Source: Pseudomonadota bacterium
GTDB taxonomy: Bacteria > Pseudomonadota > Alphaproteobacteria > Rhizobiales > Kaistiaceae
Length of the DNA stretch: 10,031 nucleotides
Direction: 5' to 3'
Assembly: GCA_023433185.1 (NCBI GenBank)
Contig: JAEZEN010000122.1
Coordinates: 1 to 10,031 of the forward strand
Made by a program: the position numbers and the translations under genes. The notes below the pieces were generated by a model. It made no database searches and was not told where the DNA came from. It saw only the letters and a program-made list of their open reading frames with translations. Positions 1 to 7,606 of this stretch are shown in pieces (positions within the stretch are counted from its first letter, which is position 1; each line of letters begins with the position of its first letter).

Positions 1-1
1 C

Positions 2-322
2 GTCGACGTGCTGTGGGTCGGCCATGCCGACCTCACCGCCTCGATGGGCATCACCGGGCAGTACGACCACCCCGACTACAAGCGGGCGCTCGCGCGCGTC
101 GTCAAGGCCGGCAAGAAGCACGGCAAGCGCCTCGGCCGGCTGGTTACCGACATCGACGGCGGCATCGCCGAGGCCGGCGAGGGCTGGGACACGCTCTGCT
201 ATCATGGCGACGCCTGGCTGCTGCAGGTCGCGATCCGCCATGGCATCGAGGGTATCCACGCCGGCGTCGGGTCGGCCGGCGGCAAGGGCAGGGCGAGGAC
301 GAAGGGAAAGGGCAGGAAATGA
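2..322 (+). CDS. HpcH/HpaI-type aldolase, C-terminal part (5' end outside window)
   Basis: This is the last 106 codons of a gene that enters the window from the left. The visible part begins with VDVLWVGHADLTASMGI, followed by GQYDHPDY. That pattern is characteristic of the late part of the HpcH/HpaI (2-keto-3-deoxy-acid) aldolase TIM barrel, the family that includes 2-keto-3-deoxy-L-rhamnonate and 5-keto-4-deoxy-glucarate aldolases. These cytoplasmic, metal-dependent enzymes cleave 2-keto-3-deoxy acids to pyruvate (or a related 2-keto acid) and an aldehyde. The metal ligands and catalytic Arg lie upstream and cannot be checked. The C-terminus ends in a Lys/Arg/Gly-rich tail (GGKGRARTKGKGRK), which looks like a disordered extension. 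The stop codon overlaps the start of the next gene as ATGA, so the two are probably translationally coupled. The family call is fairly sure; the substrate is unknown. Confidence 0.85.
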   Translation, partial: VDVLWVGHADLTASMGITGQYDHPDYKRALARVVKAGKKHGKRLGRLVTDIDGGIAEAGEGWDTLCYHGDAWLLQVAIRHGIEGIHAGVGSAGGKGRARTKGKGRK

Positions 323-1368
323 CCGCGCCGTTCCGCGTCGCGCTGTCGGGCGATCTCAGGAAGCCCGACGGGTCGCCGACCTACCCGGATTTCGACCTGA
401 CGCCGCTCCGCGCGGTGCCCGGGGTCGAGGCGGTCTTCCTCGATCCGGCGAACCCGCTTCGTGCCGAGCAACTCGAAGACTTCGACGCCCTGATCCTCCT
501 CAGTCACCGCTTCGCCGCCGAGAGCGTGCCGAAGAGCGGCCGGCTTGCTGTCGTCGCCCGCTTCGGGGTCGGCTACGACACGGTCGACGTCGAGGCCTGC
601 ACGCGGGCCGGGATCGCGCTCGTCATCACGCCCGACGGGGTGCGCCGTCCGGTGGCGGTGTCGATCCTGACGCTCATGCTGGCCCTCACCGGCAAGCTCC
701 TGATCAAGGACCGCCTGACCCGCGAGGCGGCGGGCGGCTGGGAGAAGCGCTCGGATCACATGGGCTATGGCCTCGTCGGGCGAACCCTCGGCTCGCTGGG
801 CATCGGCAATATCGGCGCCGAGTTCTTCCGCCTCGCGAAGCCGCTCGACATGGAGTTCATCGCCCACGACCCCTTCGCCGACCCGGCCGTCGCGGCCGAG
901 CTCGGGGTCGAGCTCGTCGGCATCGAGGATCTGTTCCGCCGGTCGGACGTGCTGTCGGTGAGCTGTCCGCTCACCCCGGAGACGCATCACATCGTCAATG
1001 CCGAGCGCCTCGCGCTGATGAAGCCGACGGCGTACCTGATCAACACCGCGCGCGGCCCTGTCATCGATCAAAAGGCACTCACCGGGGTCCTGCAGGAACG
1101 CCGCATCGCCGGCGCCGGCCTCGACGTGCTGGAGCAGGAACCGGCGGAGCCCGACGATCCCATCCTCGCGCTCGACAACGTCATCCTCGCCCCGCACGCG
1201 CTCTGCTGGACCGACCAGTGCTTCGCCGGCATCGGTGCCGCGGATGTGCGGGCGGTCCTCGATGTGCGGCAGGGCCGCGTGCCGCGCGGCGTCGTCAATC
1301 GCGAGGTCCTCGGATCGGAGACCTGGAAGGGGCGCCTCGCGGCGCTCGGCGCGCGCCACGGCGCGTGA
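319..1368 (+). CDS. D-2-hydroxyacid dehydrogenase, NAD-dependent
   Basis: This is a 349-residue cytoplasmic oxidoreductase of the D-isomer-specific 2-hydroxyacid dehydrogenase family, which interconverts a 2-hydroxyacid and a 2-keto acid with NAD(P)H. RFGVGYDTVD (81-90) closes the first part of the catalytic domain. The Rossmann glycine motif GIGNIG is at 161-166. Asp184 follows the next strand (HDPF) and suggests NAD rather than NADP. The catalytic set is present: Arg245 in NTARG, Glu274 in EQEP, His293 in APHA. The usual length for the family is 310-350. The ATG at 319 is chosen because it overlaps the aldolase stop (ATGA), purine-rich AGGG/AGGA sequence lies just upstream, and the protein starts sensibly there; the open frame reaches back to 13 but only as a shadow of the aldolase. 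Pairing with an aldolase and a sugar importer suggests a sugar-acid pathway. Substrate unknown. Confidence 0.93.
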   Translation: MTAPFRVALSGDLRKPDGSPTYPDFDLTPLRAVPGVEAVFLDPANPLRAEQLEDFDALILLSHRFAAESVPKSGRLAVVARFGVGYDTVDVEACTRAGIALVITPDGVRRPVAVSILTLMLALTGKLLIKDRLTREAAGGWEKRSDHMGYGLVGRTLGSLGIGNIGAEFFRLAKPLDMEFIAHDPFADPAVAAELGVELVGIEDLFRRSDVLSVSCPLTPETHHIVNAERLALMKPTAYLINTARGPVIDQKALTGVLQERRIAGAGLDVLEQEPAEPDDPILALDNVILAPHALCWTDQCFAGIGAADVRAVLDVRQGRVPRGVVNREVLGSETWKGRLAALGARHGA

Positions 1369-1379
1369 GGCTATTGCGG

Positions 1380-1438
1380 CGCCGGCAGGGAGAGAGCCGC
1401 CGGCGTGACTGGACGGCCCGGCCGCGAAGCCGGCCGGG
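1380..1438 (+). other. Two GC-rich hairpins between the catabolic and transport genes
   Basis: The 130-base gap 1369-1498 holds two inverted repeats. The first pairs CGCCGGC (1380-1386) with GCCGGCG (1399-1405) around a 12-base loop. The second pairs CCCGGCC (1417-1423) with GGCCGGG (1432-1438) around an 8-base loop. Neither is followed by a T run, so a standard intrinsic terminator is unlikely. They may slow RNA decay or attenuate read-through, so that the transport genes are expressed at a level different from the enzymes. I saw no convincing promoter in the rest of the gap. Confidence 0.4.
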
Positions 1439-1486
1439 AAGGGAAGGAAGCACGACCGGCAGCCAAGACTGGTGGCCGGGCAAAAT

Positions 1487-1496
1487 GGGAGGAAGG
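1487..1496 (+). promoter_or_regulatory. Strong ribosome-binding site of the solute-binding protein gene
   Basis: GGGAGGAAGG lies just before the ATG at 1499, with AGGA five bases from the start. It decides the start over an in-frame GTG at 1472, which has no such sequence before it. Confidence 0.75.
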
Positions 1497-1498
1497 AC

Positions 1499-3157
1499 AT
1501 GAACGATCGCGAAAGGCGTGACTTTGAGGCCGGCCTGTCGGCCGAGGTGGATTCGTTCCTGAAGGGCGAACCGACCCGCCGCACCTTCATCACCCGCTTC
1601 GGGCAGATGGTCGGCATGCTGCCGCTGTCCGGCGCGCTGCTCACCTCGGTGAGTTCGTGGGCGCTGGCGCAGGCCTCGCTCGAACTCGCCGACCCGGCGA
1701 GCCCGCTCGGCCAGGCGCAGGCCCTGGCCCTCGCCGCCTCGACCGAGGGGCCGACGGACGGTTCGGCCTATCGCGCCGTCGAGGCCGCCAAGCAGTATTC
1801 CGGCGTCACCCTCAACATGACCTCGGAGGCGGGTCTTCAGGCGCTCGACCCGCGCAACTTCTCCGGCCCGATGTGGGAGCAGCTCACCGGGATCAGGACC
1901 AACGTCGCGGAACTGTCCTGGCCCGACCTCTATTCGAAGGCCGTCGCCGAGCACATCGCCCGCTCGGGCGCCTATGACGTGCTCGACATCGCGCCGATGT
2001 GGACCCCGTCCCTGGCCGATGGCGGCGTCATCCAGCCGCTCGACGACTATATCGCCAAGTACATGAACCTGGCCGACCTCGAGGACTACCACCCGCTCTA
2101 CAAGGCCCTGCCGACCTACAAGGGCAAGATCTGGGGCTTCTTCGACGACGGCGACGTCTTCGCGCTCTACTATCGCAAGGACATCTTCGAGGACCCCAAG
2201 CTGATGGAGGCCTACCAGGCCCAGTACGGCAAGGCCCTTGCCCCGCCGACGAGCTGGGAGGAGTACGCCCAGATCGCGCAGTTCATCACCGACAACCTCG
2301 CGCCGAACGTCTACGGCGCGGGCCATTTCCGGAAGGCCGGCAGCCCGGGCAACCAGTTCGACTTCCTGCAGCAGTTCCGGGCCAATGGCGGCCAGCTCTT
2401 CGACGACGACATGCGCTCGCAGATCGCCTCGGAGGCCGGCGTCAAGACGCTCGAGAACATGATCGCGGCCAATGCAGCCTCGATCCCCGGCAACAACGAG
2501 CTCGACGCGGTGTCGCTGTGGGCCGCCTTCCTCACCGGCAAGGTCGCCATGATCTATTCGTGGCCGCCGTCGGGCCGGATGAGCGCCGGCTACTCGCAGA
2601 CCGCGGAGGCGATCAACTTCATCCCGAAGTCGGAGATCGCCGGCAAGGTCGGCTATGCCGTGGTGCCGGGCAACCCGGAGCACGCAACCGGCTTCAACAA
2701 GGCGCTGTCGGCCGACTCCGCCAACCCTGACGCCGCCTACCTGCTCATGCAGTGGATGACGTCGCCGCCGGTGTCGCTCGCCCGCGTCATGCTGCCCTAT
2801 GCTCTCCGCGACCCCTACCGCCTGTCGCACTTCACGTCCGACCTCTATGCCCAGCTCTGGCCGGACGCCAAGGCCTACCTCGTCAACCTCAACAACTCGG
2901 CGAACGTGGCGCTGCTCGATCCGATCATCCCCGGGGCGCAGGACTACTTCCTGACCCTCGACCGGATGGCGACCTCGGTGTGGGCGGGCACCGATCCGAA
3001 GGCGGCCCTCGAAACCGCCGCCGCGGAGATGAACGCCACCACCGACAGGCTCGGCGCGGAGTCCCAGAAGGAATACTACGCCGAGTTCCTCAAGCTGCCG
3101 GGCGCGACCGCCGACAACACGGTCGAGAAGCTCGGCATGGCCGTCACGCTCGACTGA
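1499..3157 (+). CDS. Carbohydrate ABC transporter, periplasmic substrate-binding protein (Tat-exported)
   Basis: This is a 552-residue extracellular solute-binding protein, family 1 type, which captures the substrate in the periplasm and delivers it to the permeases encoded just downstream. The N-terminus carries a twin-arginine signal: a long 26-residue n-region, then TRRTFI (26-31), a hydrophobic stretch, and an ALA-Q cleavage site near residue 57. Family hallmarks follow: the YDVLDIAPMW strand near 158, WEEYAQIA from 253, the substrate-cleft segment MIYSWPPSG (351-359), and a late GFNKALSADS plus LLMQWMTSPP segment typical of sugar-binding proteins. It is longer than the usual 400-450 residues, which fits families binding larger or modified glycans, but the ligand cannot be told. 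Tat export implies folding, possibly with cofactor or metal, before secretion. The family call is firm. Confidence 0.93.
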   Translation: MNDRERRDFEAGLSAEVDSFLKGEPTRRTFITRFGQMVGMLPLSGALLTSVSSWALAQASLELADPASPLGQAQALALAASTEGPTDGSAYRAVEAAKQYSGVTLNMTSEAGLQALDPRNFSGPMWEQLTGIRTNVAELSWPDLYSKAVAEHIARSGAYDVLDIAPMWTPSLADGGVIQPLDDYIAKYMNLADLEDYHPLYKALPTYKGKIWGFFDDGDVFALYYRKDIFEDPKLMEAYQAQYGKALAPPTSWEEYAQIAQFITDNLAPNVYGAGHFRKAGSPGNQFDFLQQFRANGGQLFDDDMRSQIASEAGVKTLENMIAANAASIPGNNELDAVSLWAAFLTGKVAMIYSWPPSGRMSAGYSQTAEAINFIPKSEIAGKVGYAVVPGNPEHATGFNKALSADSANPDAAYLLMQWMTSPPVSLARVMLPYALRDPYRLSHFTSDLYAQLWPDAKAYLVNLNNSANVALLDPIIPGAQDYFLTLDRMATSVWAGTDPKAALETAAAEMNATTDRLGAESQKEYYAEFLKLPGATADNTVEKLGMAVTLD

Positions 3158-3172
3158 GCGGCGCGTGAAACC

Positions 3173-3198
3173 GGGCGGCGGGCTCCGGCCCGCCGTCC
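3173..3198 (+). other. Very strong intercistronic hairpin with UCCG tetraloop
   Basis: GGGCGGCGGGC (3173-3183) pairs with GCCCGCCGTCC (3188-3198) over 11 base pairs, with one G-U pair. The loop TCCG is closed by C-G, which makes a cUNCGg tetraloop, one of the extra-stable RNA loop classes. It starts 15 bases after the binding-protein stop and lies before the first permease gene. There is no T run, so it is not a standard terminator. Hairpins at this place in sugar importer operons (for example between malE and malF) protect the 3' end of the binding-protein message and lower expression of the permeases. That role is inferred here. Confidence 0.7.
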
Positions 3199-3219
3199 AC
3201 GATCGGATTCCTTCGGCGC

Positions 3220-3226
3220 GGAGAAG
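3220..3226 (+). promoter_or_regulatory. Ribosome-binding site deciding a TTG start
   Basis: GGAGAAG sits 4 bases before an in-frame TTG at 3231. The identical heptamer GGAGAAG occurs at 4160-4166, 5 bases before the ATG of the second permease. The in-frame ATGs at 3249 and 3258 have no Shine-Dalgarno at a usable distance. Confidence 0.5.
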
Positions 3227-3230
3227 CGCT

Positions 3231-4172
3231 TTGGCAAACGCTGCAGTCATGGCCACCATGAAGCCGGCCGGCGCACCGCCGCGCCTTTCCGGCTTCGGCG
3301 AATGGTGCGACCGGAACTTCAAGTGGCTCCTCGTCGCCCCGGCGGTGCTGCTCATCCTTGCGCTGTCGATCTATCCGCTGCTCTTCTCCCTGGTCGTCTC
3401 GTTCATCAACTACGACTTCCAGATCCCGGGGCACGCCTTTGTCGGCCTCAAGAACTTCGAGATGGTGATCTTCGATCCCGTCGCGCGGCGGGCGCTGCTG
3501 CTTACCGCGATCCTCTCCGGACTCAGCGTCGGCATCGAGTTCCTGCTCGGCCTCGCCGTGGCGCTCGTCATGATGAAGAGCTTCCGCGGGCGGGGCCTCA
3601 TCATGTCGATCCTGATCGTGCCGCTCTTCATCAGCCCGGTGATCGTCGGCCAGGCCTTCACGCTTCTTCTCCAGCGTCCCTTCGGCCCGACCAACTACGT
3701 CCTGTCGCAACTGCTCGGCACCGACGTGACGATCAGCTGGCTCACCGAGAGCCCGTGGGTCTACCTGTCGCTCATCCTCGCCGACGTCTGGCAGTGGACA
3801 CCGTTCATGTTCGTGATCCTGCTCGCCGGGCTCACGTCGATTCCGCCCAACCTCTACGAGGCGGCCGAACTCGACGGCGTCGGCGCCTGGCAGGTCTTCT
3901 GGTCGATCACCCTGCCGCTGCTGGGACCGATGATCCTGCTGGCCCTGACCTTCCGGCTCCTCGACGCGATCCGCCTCTTCGACACGATCTTCATCATGAC
4001 CGGGGGCGGGCCGGGGACGCAGACCTATACCGCCTCGTACTACCTCTACACGGTCGGCTTCACGCAGTTCCACCTCAGCCAGGCGACGGCGGGGAGCTGG
4101 CTGTTCCTGATCATCACGGCCGCCGTGGTCATGCTGCTCGTCCGGCGGCTCCTCAGGGTGGAGAAGACCTGA
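3231..4172 (+). CDS. Carbohydrate ABC transporter permease, MalF/UgpA type
   Basis: This is a 313-residue inner-membrane subunit that forms half of the translocation channel with the next gene's product. Six hydrophobic segments can be read, beginning with WLLVAPAVLLILAL near residue 36 and ending with LFLIITAAVVMLLV. The cytoplasmic EAA loop that docks on the ATPase is EAAELDG (210-216), followed by the expected WQVFWSITLPLL. The start is uncertain. I choose TTG 3231 because of the GGAGAAG before it; ATG 3249 is the main alternative and changes only six residues. The GTG at 3165 is unlikely because the strong hairpin 3173-3198 would then be coding. The stop overlaps the next start by one base (TGATG). 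Confidence 0.92.
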   Translation: MANAAVMATMKPAGAPPRLSGFGEWCDRNFKWLLVAPAVLLILALSIYPLLFSLVVSFINYDFQIPGHAFVGLKNFEMVIFDPVARRALLLTAILSGLSVGIEFLLGLAVALVMMKSFRGRGLIMSILIVPLFISPVIVGQAFTLLLQRPFGPTNYVLSQLLGTDVTISWLTESPWVYLSLILADVWQWTPFMFVILLAGLTSIPPNLYEAAELDGVGAWQVFWSITLPLLGPMILLALTFRLLDAIRLFDTIFIMTGGGPGTQTYTASYYLYTVGFTQFHLSQATAGSWLFLIITAAVVMLLVRRLLRVEKT

Positions 4173-5020
4173 TGGCGACGACCAGACCCGTGCGCCGGCG
4201 CCGGCGGCTGCGCATTCCGTTCGCGCGGATCCTGCTGCTCGGCTTCTTCCTCGTGTTCGTGCTGATCCCGCTCTACTGGATGCTGAACACCTCGCTGAAG
4301 CCGAGCAGCGACTACCTCGCGATCCCGCCCGTCTGGTGGCCCGACGAGCCGACCATCTCGCACTACACGGCGGCGCTGTTCGTCTATCGCGGCCTCGAGG
4401 GGCTCATCAACTCGATCATCGTGTCGAGCGCGGCGACGGTGCTGTCGGCGCTGCTCGGCTCGCTGATGGCCTACAGCCTCGCCCGCTACAATACCGGCGG
4501 CCAGCACCTGTCCTTCTGGGTGCTGTCGCAGCGCTTCCTGCCGCCGATCGCTATCGTCCTGCCCGTGTTCCTGATCTACCGCAACATCGGCCTCTACGAC
4601 ACGCATCTCGGCCTCATCCTTGCCTATACGGTGTTCACGCTGCCGGTGTCGGTGTGGATGATGTATGCCTATTTCCGGCAGATGCCGCGCTCGCTCGAGG
4701 AGGCGGCGCTGGTCGATGGCTGTACCCGCTGGCGGGCATTCTGGACGGTCGCGGTGCCGCTCGCCGCGCCGGGTATCGTCGCCGCGGCGGTGTTCGCCTT
4801 CATCGCCTGCTGGACCGAGTTCTTCTTCGCGCTGCTGCTCACCAGCCGCCACGCCTTCACCCTGCCCACGGTCTTCCGCTCCTTCATCGGCTTCCAGGGG
4901 GCCCAGTATGGCGAAGCGGCCGCCCTCGCCATCGTGTCGCTCGGGCCGTCGATCTTCCTCGGCGTGCTGGCGCAACGGCACCTGGTGCGGGGGCTGACGC
5001 TCGGCGCCGTGCGCGGATAG
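4172..5020 (+). CDS. Carbohydrate ABC transporter permease, MalG/UgpE type
   Basis: This is the 282-residue second channel subunit. It has an Arg-rich cytoplasmic start (RPVRRRRRLR), then a first membrane segment (ILLLGFFLVFVLIPLYW) and about five more. The EAA loop is EAALVDG (177-183), followed by WRAFWTVAVPLAAP, as in MalG-type proteins. The late segment IACWTEFFFALLL is also typical. ATG 4172 overlaps the TGA of the first permease and has GGAGAAG 5 bases before it, so coupling between the two permeases is likely and would give equal amounts of the two partners. The length matches the family (270-290). The subunit call is firm; the substrate is unknown. Confidence 0.94.
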   Translation: MATTRPVRRRRRLRIPFARILLLGFFLVFVLIPLYWMLNTSLKPSSDYLAIPPVWWPDEPTISHYTAALFVYRGLEGLINSIIVSSAATVLSALLGSLMAYSLARYNTGGQHLSFWVLSQRFLPPIAIVLPVFLIYRNIGLYDTHLGLILAYTVFTLPVSVWMMYAYFRQMPRSLEEAALVDGCTRWRAFWTVAVPLAAPGIVAAAVFAFIACWTEFFFALLLTSRHAFTLPTVFRSFIGFQGAQYGEAAALAIVSLGPSIFLGVLAQRHLVRGLTLGAVRG

Positions 5021-5039
5021 TTTAGAGACAGGACCTGAC

Positions 5040-6134
<1,095 letters not shown>

Positions 6135-6172
6135 GCGCGGCGCGGCCCGGGCCGCCGGGACCAGGACCGCGC
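6135..6172. terminator. Palindromic GC-rich spacer between convergent genes, possible bidirectional terminator
   Basis: The 44-base spacer between two convergent stop codons holds a perfect 14-base palindrome, GCGGCCCGGGCCGC (6142-6155). It is flanked by a further complementary pair, GCGCGG (6135-6140) and CCGCGC (6167-6172). Both strands could fold, but no T run follows on either side, so termination is only inferred from position. Confidence 0.3.
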
Positions 6173-6178
6173 AACGGT

Positions 6179-6781
6179 TCACGCGCGGTAGATGTAGACG
6201 ATCGCCCGCGAGCTCGGCTCGACGAGAACCCTGACACTGTTGAGGATCGTGTAGACGTAGGGCGAGCCCGGCACCTCGTAGAGGGTCACCTCGGCCGGGA
6301 CGATGGCGCCGACGACGATCTCGCCGTGGACGGCGTAGGGATTGACCGGCGTTGCGGCGATGTACTCGATCACCGCCGGCTCGGGCACGATCGCCTCGAC
6401 ATGGCCGTCGGCGCCGACGACGACACCGACGGCTGCCGGGGCGACGACCTCCGTGACGGCCGCTTCGACCAGCGGCAGGCCGGAGTCGGGGCCGGTGATC
6501 TGCTTGATTTCGCCGTCCTGGTTCAGCACCAGGTATTCCGACGATACCCAGCCGCTGACGCCTGCCACGCTCACTGCGCACCAGGAATAGTCGGCGATGC
6601 AGCCGGTGATGTTCGCCGGTACGTTGTATTCCATCATGCCGAGCACGGGATACTGGGTGCCCGGGCCGCTGCGGACGTTGAGGTGGGCGGTGGAATAACC
6701 CTCGACGGCGAGCGCCGGGCCCGCGGCCATGAGCAGCGCCAGGCCGGTGCCGAAGGCTGCGATCCTCTTGATTCTTGTCAT
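6179..6781 (-). CDS. Secreted SH3-domain protein with C-terminal DUF1236-like segment
   Basis: This is a 200-residue exported protein. Residues 1-25 are a Sec signal peptide (basic MTRIKR, hydrophobic core, GPALA cleavage). A bacterial SH3 domain follows, about 27-90, with the typical LNVRSGPG (34-41) and the closing GWVSSEYL (77-84). Cys61 and Cys68, in GC-IADYSW-C, could form a disulfide. A Val/Ala/Glu-rich linker leads to a C-terminal segment, about 163-200, with VTLYEVPGSPYVYT and VRVLVEP, resembling DUF1236. That domain is common in small secreted proteins of Hyphomicrobiales. SH3 domains of this type often bind cell-wall peptides, so a periplasmic or envelope role is likely, but no enzyme motif is seen. 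A GAGGAGG ribosome-binding site lies about 10 bases upstream of the ATG. The gene is transcribed toward the importer operon and is independent of it. Confidence 0.88.
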   Translation of the reverse strand: MTRIKRIAAFGTGLALLMAAGPALAVEGYSTAHLNVRSGPGTQYPVLGMMEYNVPANITGCIADYSWCAVSVAGVSGWVSSEYLVLNQDGEIKQITGPDSGLPLVEAAVTEVVAPAAVGVVVGADGHVEAIVPEPAVIEYIAATPVNPYAVHGEIVVGAIVPAEVTLYEVPGSPYVYTILNSVRVLVEPSSRAIVYIYRA

Positions 6782-6846
6782 TTCGGTAAAGTCCTCCTCG
6801 GTGCTCCACGCCTGAAACGGACGGCCCGCGGGCGGGATCGTGCCTG

Positions 6847-6876
6847 TTTATCGCGACTTCGCGCGCGGCGCTGCAA
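6847..6876 (-). promoter_or_regulatory. Candidate promoter of the SH3/DUF1236 gene
   Basis: Read on the minus strand, TTGCAG (plus positions 6871-6876) lies 18 bases before GATAAA (6847-6852). This is a fair match to a housekeeping -35/-10 pair about 65 bases before the start codon. It sits in the 235-base divergent spacer 6782-7016. I found no comparably good candidate for the plus-strand gene, though a small hairpin, GCCAC-TTTC-GTGGC (6922-6935), lies in its leader. Confidence 0.3.
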
Positions 6877-7016
6877 AAATGCACGTCGTTGGTGAATGCG
6901 ATGGTCGAGGTTTTGCGATGCGCCACTTTCGTGGCTCATGCCGGGGTTGCGCCCATCCGCGGCGGAGTCCAGTGTCGCGGGTGCCCACCCAGAAAAAACG
7001 AGAGGAGATCCCGAGG

Positions 7017-7445
7017 ATGAAGATTCGCGCTACCCTGTTGTCCGCCCTGCTTGCCACGGCCGTGACTGTTCCCGCCGTCGCGCAGGACTGGCCGGACCTC
7101 GTCGGCACGTGGAAAGGCACCACGCGGGCCGTCGTGGCCAATGCGGGCGGGCACTATGCGGATGCGGGGTCCGACGATGCCGGGACCTTCGCCACGGCCG
7201 AACTGACGATCGAATGGACGGAAGCCGACAACGGCCGCTACATCGGCACGATCAGTTCCCCCCAGTACACCGAGCGGGTGCTCGCCGTCGTTTCGAGCGA
7301 CGGACAGTCGATCTTCACAGTGGACTCCGACGGCCTGACGATCGGCCGCCTGATGGACGAGGATCGGTTCGAGTTGTGCTACCTGCAATCGTCTTCGGCC
7401 GATACTCAGATGGCCGCCTCGTGCGTTGAGTTCGAGCGCCAATAG
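7017..7445 (+). CDS. Small secreted protein of unknown function
   Basis: This is a 142-residue protein I do not recognise. Residues 1-22 form a clear Sec signal peptide ending PAVA, so the mature protein begins about QDWPDLVGTWKG and is periplasmic or secreted. The mature part alternates polar and hydrophobic residues (AELTIEW, GRYIGTIS, RVLAVVSS, SIFTVDSDG), which suggests a small all-beta fold. The early LVGTWKG resembles the first strand of lipocalin- or avidin-like barrels, but that is only an impression. Cys121 and Cys136 are the only cysteines of the mature chain and could form a disulfide. ATG 7017 is chosen over the longer open frame from 6840 because GAGGAG (7002-7007) lies 9 bases before it and the signal peptide begins there. 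It is divergent from the SH3 gene; the next gene follows after 161 bases. Confidence 0.82.
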   Translation: MKIRATLLSALLATAVTVPAVAQDWPDLVGTWKGTTRAVVANAGGHYADAGSDDAGTFATAELTIEWTEADNGRYIGTISSPQYTERVLAVVSSDGQSIFTVDSDGLTIGRLMDEDRFELCYLQSSSADTQMAASCVEFERQ

Positions 7446-7514
7446 GCGCACACCACGCCCGTAGGGGCACTTCCACCGGGTGCAGGCGCCGTGGTCGCCG
7501 CGACAGCCGTGGCG

Positions 7515-7552
7515 TCCGCTCGGGCGTCGGAATGGCGCTTGTCCCGAGCGGA
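7515..7552 (+). repeat. Perfect 10-bp inverted repeat before the yqaA-like gene
   Basis: TCCGCTCGGG (7515-7524) is the exact reverse complement of CCCGAGCGGA (7543-7552), with an 18-base spacer. It lies in the 161-base gap 7446-7606, about 70 bases after the stop of the small secreted protein and 54 bases before the next start. It could be a hairpin ending the upstream message (no T run follows) or an operator for a dimeric regulator. The sequence does not decide between these. Confidence 0.5.
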
Positions 7553-7606
7553 AGGCGGGTCCAGGAATCGCTTTCCGCAGGACACCGGCTTCGCTACAAG
7601 CGCGCG

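Noticed and set aside
202..1644. Minus-strand open frame opposite the dehydrogenase gene
   Set aside because: Same shadow effect; the plus-strand protein has complete catalytic motifs and this one has none.
3165..3230. GTG 3165 as start of the first permease
   Set aside because: No ribosome-binding site, and the added residues would be encoded by the strong intercistronic hairpin; better starts exist downstream.
1295..3355. Long minus-strand open frame of 686 codons opposite the binding-protein gene
   Set aside because: It is a shadow frame produced by GC-rich codon use: Arg/Gly/Val/His-rich, low complexity, no domain, and it covers a well-supported gene on the other strand.
6871..6882. TGCA-AAAA-TGCA palindrome in the divergent spacer as an operator
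   Set aside because: The half-sites are only four bases and self-complementary; too short to support a binding site.
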